This document shows, in pieces, positions 32,031-42,184 of a stretch of DNA of 64,000 nt. Both the position numbers and the translations under genes were made by a program. The DNA is from Micrasema longulum (taxonomy: Eukaryota > Arthropoda > Insecta > Trichoptera > Brachycentridae), in contig JAGVSM010002913.1 of the NCBI GenBank assembly GCA_022494885.1, forward strand, positions 62,001 through 126,000, in the 5' to 3' direction. Below the pieces are notes generated by a model. The model was not told where the DNA came from. It did not search any database and saw only the letters and a list, made by a program, of their open reading frames with translations. Every line of letters starts with the position of its first letter. Position 1 is the stretch's first letter.

Positions 32031-33364
32031 AATGTTTAAAGTGTAAAAAAAAAACAACTTTTTGTAATAATTTACAACGCAATACAATTAAATTTATTAA
32101 ACGCTACATATATTCATTTTATGAGTGATTTTCCCAAGACCTATATATCATTGTGTAATATAGGCAAATTTTCCATATGTTGTATGAACGAGTTATTTAA
32201 AAATAGCCCTAGGTAAATGTGAAATGTTCAACTTTTTTGTTACCAAATACACATAATTAAATACATGTTCAAAAGCTCAAAAAAAGTTACATAGTGCACA
32301 CAATACATTGAGCAATTAATAAATTAACTATTTTCTTATCTAAAAATTTGACATTATTAATTGCCAATCCTCTCTCTGAGCTAATAACATAATCAATTCT
32401 AGTCAAAAATCCGTAAGGTAAGTTGAGTGATAAATTAATACGCGTAGTTCAATATAATGAGTGCAATTTGTATACTGGCATGTGTAAGAGAGTGACTATA
32501 CTCGTAGAATAGAAGTTAGTAGACTGACCTTGCATTGTTATATGAGCCGTTAGTATTGTCGAATAAACAAGTTCAAGATTTTTTACACTTTTTGTCAACG
32601 CCAACGGGTTCCCCCATTGTCAGGTTTTCATTCCAAGTATGGTAAAATGTTTTTTTTTTATGAAGATTAGAGATTTGTCGACATAGTAATCATGCTAGAA
32701 TTTTTCATAAGAAAGTTAATAAGAATATTTGAACAGTATATTCAAATCTTCATATACATATCGACACATCTTTCGTATAGTATCGTAACCTATAAAACGC
32801 GATTTTACCGAAGGAGGATTTGAAACTATTTTTGTAATGTATAAATCTAAATATTGACCTATTTAAACAAAAAAGATAGGCATATGTATACATATCTTAT
32901 ATCCGATTAGTTCAACATATTTTTTTATGCTGGAAACACCATCAGAAAAAAAACCTGAACGTAAATACTTTAGAATTACATATCAAATTGAATATTGGCT
33001 TTGAACAAACCGGAAAATAAATAAGCAAAGCGTCACGAGTTACCGAATATTCATATCTACGTAATGTCTTTAGCCCGTAATCCGTAATACACTTTTTTAT
33101 TCATAAAGTAATTTAGCACACTCATAACTCGATTGTAATTCAAGTTTTTATATAACTTACAAAAAACGCATTGAGTTCCTACATAAATTTATTAGAATTT
33201 GTGATTGAAATTGTAATATATAATTGAAATGACATGATTGGAATTGGATTTCTGTGTCTAAGTGGATAAAGAATACAGTTCTGTATGATTTATTGCTTCA
33301 GCATTTACTTTGTGGATAAACATTTTGAATTTATTTTAAATAAAATACTTTGTAAATTTACCAC
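32031..33364. other. AT-rich DNA, no gene seen
   Basis: No gene or shared repeat recognised over 1.3 kb. Confidence 0.45.
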
Positions 33365-33365
33365 A

Positions 33366-33470
33366 CAAGAGTTTAATACATTAAAACACGACTAGTTTCG
33401 GGTAATCAGTATTACCCATCCTCAGATGTAAATATAAACTAAACTTAAATACATACACAGATTAATACTT
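33366..33470 (-). mobile_element. PLE-type end with intact hammerhead-like core
   Basis: On the minus strand: ACAT, then CTGAGGA (33425-33419), one T, a perfect 7-bp stem GGGTAAT/ATTACCC with loop ACTG, then GAAAC (33399-33395), then TAGT, C and GTGTT. ACAU can pair with GUGU as stem I (first pair a wobble). ACTAGT is a palindrome and can serve as an intermolecular stem III; the base after it is C, a legal cleavage-site nucleotide. AAACACGAC-TTAATGTATTAAAC follows, typical of such ends. All core boxes are intact except one extra base before stem II. Confidence 0.6.
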
Positions 33471-33477
33471 AGGTACT

Positions 33478-33530
33478 GATAGGGTTGGGCGGAAGGGGGA
33501 AGGCAACGTGTGGTGGAGGGGGTGGGGTTT
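33478..33530 (+). other. G-rich tract
   Basis: GGGTTGGGCGGAAGGGGG, then GGTGGAGGGGGTGGGG form a dense G run next to the hammerhead-like end; a G-quadruplex is possible on this strand. Confidence 0.4.
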
Positions 33531-33824
33531 TCCTAATTATAGGGAATATTGATAGCAGGGGTGATGCATTTTGAAATATAATATTATTAATTAAAGTTTC
33601 TAAACGAAATGAATTATTTTTAAGCGTTTGGTCCAGATTTGGTAATTTTTAAATAAAATTAATAGGTAAGCCCGGCTTATGGGCTTCTATGAAAATACCA
33701 CCGCTGTGTGTGAACTGCTATCGTGTCGATAATTTTAATAATTCCTCATGTCCTAGTGTAGCATTTAAATTCTAACAGATATCTCTTAAGTGTACAAAAT
33801 CTAAAATCGTTCAGAATACTTGAC

Positions 33825-33975
33825 TTCGACGCGTAAAACGTGTACTAAGTTAAATTTCGCGTCTTTACGCGCTTTTTTGTAAGGCCGGCCCTTCCGAGTA
33901 CGGAAACGGAGAGCGCGTCAACGCGCAATGGCACTTAACCGTTTAAGAATCAATTATTACGCACGAAAGCCTATA
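33825..33975. other. CpG-dense island
   Basis: About 150 bp holds many CpGs in an otherwise CpG-poor region: GACGCGTAAAACGTG, CGCGTCTTTACGCGC, GGCCGGCCC and GCGCGTCAACGCGC. Some words are self-complementary. No ORF or promoter element is recognised. It could be a promoter or 5' UTR fragment or a transposon end. Confidence 0.35.
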
Positions 33976-34635
33976 ATTAAAGTCGAGATAAATAACTCGT
34001 ATTTTAAATTAAAACCTTCATTTGATTGGCGAATGTTTTGAATTTGTAAAGTTCTAAGGAATAATATATATTTAGTGGAATCGTGGTGAACGGGAAATGG
34101 AACATTCAAGGTGCATCTATCTTAAGTGCAAGCCTTGGGTAACAAATATGTGGTCCATCCACTTGAATCTTTAAAGATGCGTTCTCTTACTAACCTAGTA
34201 GTTAACCTTCAATATAATTATGTATAATCAAAATTATAGACACCTGTCTTAGCTCACATAAAATTATCTTGAAAGCTTTTTTTATAACACATATCGACTA
34301 TGTATTATAATGATAATCAACTTTTCATAAAATAAATCTGTTGATTGTGCCATTTAAGTAAATATCCTCTATATAAATCCTAACTGTTATATCTCTTAAA
34401 TAGTTGTTATTTTTTCGTAAAAAACGTCAAGTCAAAAAGTTTGAAAATATATAAATACTATATGAAATAAACGTATACCACAACGAATTTAATAACTAAC
34501 AATTCAAAGTTATAATTTTTATACCTATTTTTTTCTATCAATTATTTTGTGGAAGACTTATGAATATTTAATTTTTAGTGTTTAGAATTCCATTGGCAAC
34601 AAACGTTAAAAAGCTTTATCACTAAATGTTATTAA
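33976..34635. other. AT-rich DNA, no gene seen
   Basis: No gene or shared repeat recognised. Confidence 0.45.
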
Positions 34636-34639
34636 ATAT

Positions 34640-34845
34640 TAGTGTATAACCACTTACAGACTTTTCTATGTCTACCGGTTTCGAGACGTACCCGTCTCTT
34701 CGTCAGGACACCAATTAAAACAACATGCAAACCAACATGCAAAACCCACTATACACTTTCACCATAGTTGTTGCACAAAAATATACAACCAACACGACAT
34801 GCATTTTAATAAGCACATGCACTGATTAGGACAAACATGCACTGA
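34640..34845 (-). mobile_element. PLE 3' end with intact hammerhead-like ribozyme motif
   Basis: On the minus strand from 34711: TGTC (stem I), CTGACGA (34706-34700), one extra A, stem GAGACG, loop GGTA, stem CGTCTC, GAAAC (34682-34678), CGGT, A, then GACAT (stem I partner). ACCGGT is a palindrome and would pair between two molecules as stem III, leaving UA before the predicted cleavage. PLEs are known to carry hammerhead ribozymes with very short stem III. The 3' untranslated part shared with 36530-36760 (CCCACTAT, TTCACCATA, GCACTGATTA) leads into the endonuclease ORF. This is the only copy of this sequence group with both boxes intact. Confidence 0.7.
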
Positions 34846-35277
34846 TTAAATTATGAAAATAATCAAAAAAGTAAAGGGGATGGAGGGAGGGATAAGCTTA
34901 ATAGATTTTATAGGGTGACCATTACAGTGGAACATCGTATAAAGATATTGGAAGTTTGTTTGATTATTGATCAAAAGAACATTATTTTTTAAAGCTTTCC
35001 TAATATGAAATATTTCCATATTATTTACTTTTAACCCTTTATTATTTGTATGTAAGATTTTAACTCCTGTATTTTTATAAAATTCATGATTTAAATTGAT
35101 TGGGTGATTTGCGAATTCAGAGAAAATATTATTGCAAAGACACCTCACATGTTCTATAACACGAATATCAAAATTTCTTGATGTTCTTCCAACGTAAACT
35201 GAAGGACAAGAATTGCATTTTAATCGGTAAACACCTGAATTATTTAATAAACTATTTTTGTCTTTATTATTAAGCAA
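34846..35277 (-). mobile_element. Penelope-like GIY-YIG endonuclease fragment
   Basis: A 143-codon frame. Residues 15-17 are GVY and 28-30 YVG, the GIY and YIG elements, with C21 and C24 between them (GVYRLKCNSCPSVYVG). R34, R39 and E42-H43 follow (TSRNFDIRVIEH). H58 and H64 sit in ANHPINLNH, and E88 is in the NNMEIFHI helix, as expected for the catalytic Glu. LLINNQTNF ends the domain. This is the C-terminal endonuclease of Penelope-like retroelements, which nicks the target DNA. The reverse-transcriptase part is missing upstream, so it is a remnant. It lies between inverted hammerhead-bearing ends (34671 minus, 35328 plus). Confidence 0.8.
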
Positions 35278-35319
35278 TACTTTACCAATATTGTTATTTG
35301 TATAAAAAGTGATATTAAT

Positions 35320-35455
35320 TGGTTTCCTGACAAAGAGACGGGTACGTCTCGAAACCGGTAGACATAGAAAAGTTGGTAAGTGGTTATATACAAATATTTA
35401 ATAACATTTAGTAAAATGTTTGCCCACAAAGTTAATGCTTTAAATAATAATAATA
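35320..35455 (+). mobile_element. PLE end, hammerhead core mutated
   Basis: Plus strand: CCTGACAAAGAGACGGG, TACGTCTCGAAACCGGTAG, ACATAGAAAAGTTGGTAAG, then TTGCCCACAAAGTTAATGC. It is near identical to the 34671 motif, but CUGACGA is now CUGACAA (the key G8 lost) and stem I is weaker, so it is probably inactive. Confidence 0.7.
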
Positions 35456-36394
35456 AGCTTTATTAGGTAAGCGTACGGACATAATAAAAAATAAGTTAAT
35501 ATGAACACGATTGCTGGAAAAAATGATTTGATAAATCTAACATACTCCTAGATTTAACTTCCAGTAAACCACTTATGCACATACTTAATTAAATTTTATC
35601 TTATTAAATTAATAAAAATATCGTTAGAAATATGACGCATTTATTTTGCATCACGATTCTTAAACTTTTTATAATATTCGATTCTCAGAAATAATTCCCA
35701 CCTGTCAAGATTAAGTGCACTCAACGGAGGTTCTAAAATGCATTTTATACAATAAATCACAGAAGCGAAAGTTGAAATTGGTTTGATACAAAATTGATGA
35801 TTATAGCTGATTCGAAGGCAATTTAAAGACATAGCGGAATTTCGTTGACCGATTTGATATGTTCTTCAGTAAAATCAATTGAATTAGGTTTTTTTTAATG
35901 GCATTTGTGATGTAATGTTCAAAAGAAGATTATAATATGTTGGTCAGTGACTGAAAAAAGATCTACATTTTATAATATATCTGTAATATGTTGCAAACCG
36001 CATATTAAGTAAGAAACTCGTCTGTCTTGCGAAATTTTTAAATCTTGTTTCGGTATCACTTTATAAAAATCAGGAAATCACAATTCTTAACAATTTATAT
36101 CTTAATCTTTTACCAAATTGGGACGGTTGATTTATTCACAAGTTACGAGAAAATTATAATTTTAAGTACCTATCCATAAAACGCAATTTAAATACTCTAT
36201 GTACATAATGTGATATATTTTATTTTTTAATTAATTTAAAACACGTGCAACAGGCAACTATATACGCAATTAACATAAAAAATATAACCTCTTTTCGCAT
36301 AAGCGATTGATTTTTTTTGATCAGGAGTCGAATAAAAAAAAACCAATTATAGTTAAAAATATAATGAAACACATGCGGGACCACATATCAACAA
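35456..36394. other. AT-rich DNA, no gene seen
   Basis: Several short frames, for example 35641-35832 minus, show no recognised motif. Confidence 0.45.
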
Positions 36395-36399
36395 TTAAT

Positions 36400-36765
36400 A
36401 ATGTATTATCTTTGTGGTTAAACATTTTACTTAATGTTATTAAATATTTGTATACAAATTCTTACCGACTTTTCAGTGTCTACCGGTTTCGAGACGTACT
36501 CGTCTCTTCGCCAGGACATCAATTATACTAACATGCATAACCCACTATGCACCTTCACCATATTGCACATAAATATATAACCAACATGCCGATTTGAAAC
36601 CACATGTTTTCAGTAGGCAACCCTTACATGCACTGATTAAAGTTTATAAAAATGATTGATGTTGTGTGAGAAATAGTTTGAAAAAAAGGAACAAGGGTAT
36701 AAAAGGAGGGGCGTGAGTTCAATGATATAGGGTGACCATTACAACGGAACATCGTATAATGGGCT
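36400..36765 (-). mobile_element. PLE 3' end, hammerhead core mutated
   Basis: Minus strand: GATGTCCTGGCGAAGAGACG, AGTA, CGTCTCGAAACCGGTAGACA. CUGACGA is CUGGCGA here (A6 changed). Stem II and the palindromic ACCGGT are intact. The upstream part (36530-36760) matches the 3' region of the element at 34710-34950, including GGGTGACCATTACAACGGAA. The 74-codon plus frame is not coding. Confidence 0.7.
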
Positions 36766-36779
36766 ATATTAAAAGTATT

Positions 36780-37125
36780 GATTTGGATCTGGATTTGGAA
36801 AAACTCAAAATATAATTGATTTGACCAACTGGTCCAAGAAGTTTTTAAAAAATTGAAAAATATTTTTAGGCGTTGCCTGGTTAGTGAAATAATTCAGTCA
36901 GATGAATCTTCCCGAATCAAAACGGGTTTTAACTATTTAACTTCACAAAAGTCAACAAATTGAAGAATTGAAGGAATATAGATGTTCAAACATAGGTAGA
37001 ATGGTAAATAAACATTGTGTAAAGTGACCATTTAAACCAGCCAATGACAGGTCATAAGCCCTGTCGGTCTAATGGTCGGACTTCCATATTCCCTTCTTTA
37101 AAATGTTCTTCAGAATTAATATTTA
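36780..37125 (-). mobile_element. M-family element, single arm, reverse
   Basis: In reverse: AAGGGAATATGGAAGTCCG, AGGGCTTATGACCTGTCATT, GGCTGGTTTAAATGGTCACT, TTTGAACATCTATATTCC, GTGAAGTTAAATAGTT, then CCAGGCAACGCC and GGACCAGTTGG. It matches the extended form at 13872-14208. Confidence 0.75.
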
Positions 37126-38011
37126 AAAAATACTTAACTTATCAAAGCTCGTTTTATTATAGACAACTAACCAGCAAACAAAACCCCCCATGCAATAAGC
37201 CACATCTGTGAAAAAATACGTACCATAAATCCTATTAGTGTTTGTGTCATGTTTTTGAGCACAGCCTGATATTGGACCATGCTGTTTTTGATACATCATC
37301 TCAATCTACGTGCAAACTTTCGATTCGCTTTGTCATTTAAAAATGCCGGGCGATATAAAAATTGACTCTGAACTTTCACTTAAACTAAAATTCCGATACA
37401 GATAGGTGCAACAGAGAACAGAAGGTAGTGCGCATATTTATCGTTCTTACGTAAATGTCAAATGAGTTCATTGTTAGTAGACTACAAATAAGATTAAATT
37501 AAAACCATGCGTGATAAAATAATCGGCATTTGCAACACTTTGTTACCTGACGAATTTCAGTGTATTTAAAAAAAAAGAGTAATGTTTCACTAAGCCAAAT
37601 TTTTATTTACAAATTGAATGTTGTATTTTAAGGCGACATATTTTTCAGATTTAGATTTTTAAAATCCCCTATAGAATTTTCACAAGTGGCCTTGCATTTT
37701 TTTTTTAGTGTTTCTAAGAAATCTGTGGATTATTTTACTCGTACTATGGTGAAAAGTGCGTTTATGATTGTCATTCTAATTTGTGAATTATTAAGACATA
37801 TATAGGTACGTGTATTTAAAATTAACAGGTGATGAAATTGAAATGATATATTTTAATATGCATGTAATTTGATGTACTGTATTATAAGGGGATTTTAAAA
37901 AAATATTATAATATTGATAATACGAGTACTTATAAAAACTGTAGAACAAACAAAATTTATATTTCAAATATTGACGAAGGAATTATTTTGTAGAGTAAAA
38001 AAATACATGAA
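37126..38011. other. No gene seen
   Basis: AT-rich, with a short ORF at about 37341 (MPGDIKIDSELSLKLKFRYR) too short to judge. No shared repeat recognised. Confidence 0.4.
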
Positions 38012-38605
38012 CTTTATTGGGTTTATTTAAAAAAGGGATATATTCTAGTCAACCAAAAAACAGATTGGTAATAAAAACAAATATATATATATGCATATGT
38101 GCGAAGGTTTTCACGGTCACTGTTATAAATTTGTTTCTTTTTTGGGTGAAACCGTGTGTGTTGGATTTGTTCCGATGTTTCCGCTACCATTGCAGACATC
38201 TTCCGGGTAAACTGTATGTTTTGTGGAAAATAGTATTTGTTGAGGTACTAGTAAGTTAGCCCGTCATCTTTGTTTATTAATTAAATTTGAACTAAATTCA
38301 ACATTGTTCAAATTAAACTCAACATGGTTCCCAGCACTATATACTACAAAAACGAATAGAAATGTGCCTACTGCCGACTGCGACACGGTACAAATTACTA
38401 GTACCTTAACACATACTATTTTGCTCCTTCAATGGTAACCGAAAAGCCGGAACAAATCCAACAAACACGGTTTCACCCAAAAAAGAAACATATTGATAAC
38501 AGTGATCGCTAAAACCCTTGAACCTTTGCATATTTATATTTGTTTTTTATCAATCTGTTTTTGGTAGGCTAGAATATATCCCTATTCAAATAAACCCGAT
38601 AAAGT
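38012..38605. mobile_element. Large palindromic element, about 590 bp
   Basis: Left arm from 38012 (CTTTATTGGGTTTATTTA, GATATATTCTAGTCAACC, AAAACAGATTGG, TTTCTTTTTTGGGTGAAACC, GTTGGATTTGTTCCG) is mirrored at 38425-38605 (CGGAACAAATCCAACAAACA, GGTTTCACCCAAAAAAGAAA, GCTAGAATATATCCC, AATAAACCCGATAAAG). The arms are about 180 bp and 85-90% alike by eye, with a 230-bp centre. The 80-codon frame at 38017-38259 lies in the left arm and is a by-product. Confidence 0.8.
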
Positions 38606-39884
38606 TTAGATAAATCTATCAATAAAAATAATTCGTTATACATATTATATTACGAGGAAACTGTGTCCGAATAATGAGAAACTTCAGCCCTACGGGAAAT
38701 TGGATACAAAAAATGTTTTCTTGCGCGGAGTAAAAATTAGAGCTTTAAATTGTACCTCAAAGTTTCTTGAAAATGTACGGAAAAAATAATAAGAAACCTT
38801 TAAATAAAAACGCACTACTTTGAATGACGTCGCCGGTTCATCTAAATCAACCTATGATCTGAGAGCTATGGAAGATTTCCGGTCTGCTTGTCGCTTCTGG
38901 ACCAATGGTAAGAACTGAATGAGAATAAGCGGAAATGAACCTCTGACGTTACACGCGGAGTTATTTCAGAAATACAAAACTTTAAAAAATCGCAGCGCTG
39001 ATAATACGATATATAAAAATTGAAAAAAATTGTTTTTTACTTAGTTTAATAGTCTATTAACAAATATTTTTTTTTTTAAAAACCACTGTACTTCCTCATT
39101 AGACAGATATCTGAGCGGAGTTTATGTGAAGAATACAGCTGAAAACAATATAGTTGAACAGAATACGGACTGTTCTGTTCAACTGAACAGAATACGGACT
39201 GCAACTACGATTTGAGGAAAAACTAGGGAATTTGTTTTGATAGAGTTAACAAAAACGAAATATGACATACCTGCAAAATAAATATTAATTGCTATTAATA
39301 AAAAAAAGGTGAGTTTATAAACGTTTTTAATAAATTCGCTGAGACAAATGAAAATTATCCATTAATACTCTTCAAGCATGGAATAAAAATTAGTATTTTA
39401 AATTATTTAAACATTATTAAGTACCCTCAGTTAGAATATTTTTCTCCGCCTTTTTGTGCGTGTCAATTTTTCCTATTGTTTTGTTATGAAATGAACATTT
39501 TTAACTAAAAAAATATTGTGCTAGCAAACACAATCGATGTTATCAAAATCTTTATGATATAATCAAACCCACAAATCACAGTACGAGAACGATTCGTCGA
39601 TAATGAATATTTCTTAGCCTTATTTGAATTGTATGTACATACCGTTGAGGTCGCGATAAAATTATGCGAAATGTCAGAAATTTGCCGAGATTGGAACATC
39701 AATTTTGCGTGACTTAAATAAATTGCATGCGATGCAAATATTATAATAGAAATTCATTAAATACAACCAGCGTTTGATTCAAGGAAGATTGCCTTGGGCT
39801 TTAACACGAAAATCCTTCATATCTACTTTGGAAATTTTCTGATAAATCTGCTTCCGATCTTATCAAAAGAATCACGAGCTTATT
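38606..39884. other. No gene; 17-bp direct repeat at 39154/39186
   Basis: TGAACAGAATACGGACT occurs twice, 32 bp apart, with an inverted TTCTGTTCAA between. The rest is AT-rich. The 65-codon minus frame (39505-39702) is not recognised. Confidence 0.45.
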
Positions 39885-40312
39885 ATTATCCTATTTTAAA
39901 ATTATTTTTTTTGATCTAACGCTCCTATATCATCATTTCCTTTCCGCACCTAAAAGTGCATAAGGCACTGTATTGGTACACCAATCGCAACGTATCTTGA
40001 TCATTTTTGTAACACGAAGGTAAAATGATCAGTCTAACGCTTCAGGTACCAGTCCAGGGACTATAAAATATTCTGGTGTGAAAACACCTTTTTAAATAAA
40101 TATTTCATATCAACCATGTCGGGAATCGAACCCGAGACCTCTCGCATGGTAGGCAAACGCGCTGACCATTACACGACGAGGCTGCTCCTATTTACTTCCG
40201 TGAAAATTTTCAACGCTTATCAGTTCGTGGTTCACCTTTTCGTTCTAATTCTCAAAGCACCCTCTTAATATTCACCCACAATTCCTATTTCTTCTCATAT
40301 TTTCATATTTTG
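39885..40312 (-). mobile_element. Remnant of composite LINE locus, split by SINE1
   Basis: The sequence 39905-39928 plus 40192-40312 matches 49670-49800 (CTAACGCTCCTAT, CTCCGTGAAAATTTT, TTCGTGGTTCA, ATTCACCCACAATTCC, CTTCTTCT). In the other copy this is part of a minus-strand RTE-like element. Here it is interrupted by SINE1 (39929-40183). Confidence 0.6.
39929..40183 (-). mobile_element. SINE1, full length, with 8-bp target duplication
   Basis: On the minus strand the head is GCCTCGTCGTGTAATGGTC, AGCGCGTTTGCCTACCATGC, GAGAGGTCTCGGG, then B box GGTTCGATTCC: A and B boxes in tRNA spacing, anticodon loop CTACCAT. The body follows (AGGCACCTGAAGCG-like, TGATCATTTTACCTTCGTG, ACGTTGCGATTGG, TGCCTTATGCAC) and ends GGAAATGATGAT. 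It is flanked by GCTCCTAT at 39921-39928 and 40184-40191. The uninterrupted locus at 49685-49692 has one GCTCCTAT, giving an empty-site comparison. It is 255 bp; Pol III-type internal promoter boxes are present. Confidence 0.85.
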
Positions 40313-40314
40313 TC

Positions 40315-40685
40315 CACGCGGCTTGACTGTAGAATCATCTCCTATCCACTGTCAAAGATGTTACTACAAGATCTCTGTTTAAATCACGTCTGAAGACACA
40401 TCTATTTTATCTTGCTTAATCTCCCCTCCTTTCCAATTTCCTATATTCCTTTTTCCAATTGAGCAATAGAACTGATAAGGTAATTTATATACAAATATAG
40501 TTATTTATACTTTTGTACATCTTTAGCTTTTTTTATTTTTATTTTTTATTGAGCAAGTTTTGTAACTAATCTTTAAACGAAACTTTTATTTTATTGGTTG
40601 GTTGGCAGAAATTGTCATTTGGCAATAAGCCCACTAATGTACAATTTACGTGTTATACAAAAAGTTCAATAAATAAATAAATCAA
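40315..40685 (+). mobile_element. LINE 3' end (RT C-terminus plus tail)
   Basis: TTGACTGTAGAATCATCTCC, ATCACGTCTGAAGACACATC, then a CT-rich run and GTCATTTGGCAATAAGCCCA, ending in AAATAAATAAAT. Same unit as 12350 and 49805. Confidence 0.65.
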
Positions 40686-42184
40686 TAGTTTTGGAAATAA
40701 AGTTTGCTCCTTTAACTTCATAAAAAAATATAAATGAAATAAACAGTGACGTAATAACAAATTATAAATTTTATAATAATTAAGTTTCTAGGATTTTATT
40801 TATAGCAACTCAGGAATTGGATATTTTTAAAAAATCGTGTATTTATTGTAAACACTCCTGGCTTAAAGATGACAAACTTGCCATGTCTGACTAGAACATT
40901 CTGATACCGGACCTACTGTAATTTTAAATAGTTTCTAATATTGATAAGGGTAAGTTAAATCTTATGCCAATTCATAAGGGTTGTCGTGAACCTGTCGATT
41001 GGCTTAAAATATGAATAAAATATCTGCCGTCAATGTAGTTTATTATGCTCTTGTAGAGTCTTATCTTTCTCATATAACAATTGGATGGGGGAGCCTATAA
41101 TAATCGTATTAAGCCTTTAGAAACCGATTAAAAAATATATTTTTAAATTATGCTTCATAAGAATTTAACTGTTCCCTCCAACTGATTATTTCAGGAAGCT
41201 AATCTTTTGGAGCAACGAGAAATTTATTACAAACATTGTTTAAAATATGTTTTTTTGGATATTAAATATGATTTAATTAACAGCACATACTTTTTTTTCA
41301 TTTTTTGTTTTCTAATAATTAGTATCTATACATTTTTTTATCTCTCATATTCTTTCAGTAGATTTTTATTTAATTTGAAAATAAAATATATACCTACAAA
41401 CAGGCCATGCCTTTGTGGGAAATTTTTGTGCTTGTGTAATATGTATATTGTAAATTGCAAAAAAAAAATATATTTTTGTTCTGAAATTCGCTCGACCATT
41501 AGGATTTTGAAACATGTTTTCAAAAACCGAAAAACGTTTTTTTAAATAATAAATAATATGCAAAATAGTGGCGAGACCTTGTCAACTGATTTAATGAGAC
41601 ATTAAATTTACACAAAATATGCATTAAAACAATGTACTAGGCATTTCTGCAATTAAATTAATTTAGTAAACAAACGCTTAACATTATTAAGTATAAAGAC
41701 AAAAATAAAAAGGTATCCAATTAGTGTGTAGTCATGATCATTGAACCATTACCATCGATTGAAAATATGATAAGTGTTTTTAAATAGTCAATTTTAATTC
41801 ATATGAACGTGTTTTATGAATAATCACGCTAAAGACTGACACCGACTTGACTATAATCGGAAACCCTTTTAAAAACTGGTTTTAAGCTAAGTTTAACGTA
41901 ATTATAAAATTTTACGGTTTTTATTATACCCATATTACCTTTATTTTTCTGCTGTCATAAGGTACTTTTACGTTATACGTCGATTATCCGGATTAATTGC
42001 ATAAAAAACGAAAATATTCTTGTCATCACCTGCCAGAATGAACTGGGTTGCAGGCTTTCGACTTGTTAACAAGAATAAATAATAAAACTTTTATCACATA
42101 ATTTTTAGTCGTCAACACTTAAAGTTGAATATTAAAACCATAATAAGTGATGAAGACTTTTCGAGATAATAAAATCACCACTTG
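40686..42184. other. AT-rich DNA, no gene seen
   Basis: Frames of 61-112 codons at 41207-41563 are Phe/Tyr/Ile/Lys-rich on both strands, as chance frames are here. No family recognised. Confidence 0.45.

Noticed and set aside
39929..40183. tRNA gene with GGTTCGATTCC box
   Set aside because: The head lies in a dispersed SINE with target duplication; several diverged copies share the same body, and the acceptor stem cannot be closed.
41207..41563. 112-codon ORF and two antisense frames
   Set aside because: Phe/Tyr/Ile/Lys-rich on both strands, with no motif; expected by chance at this base composition.
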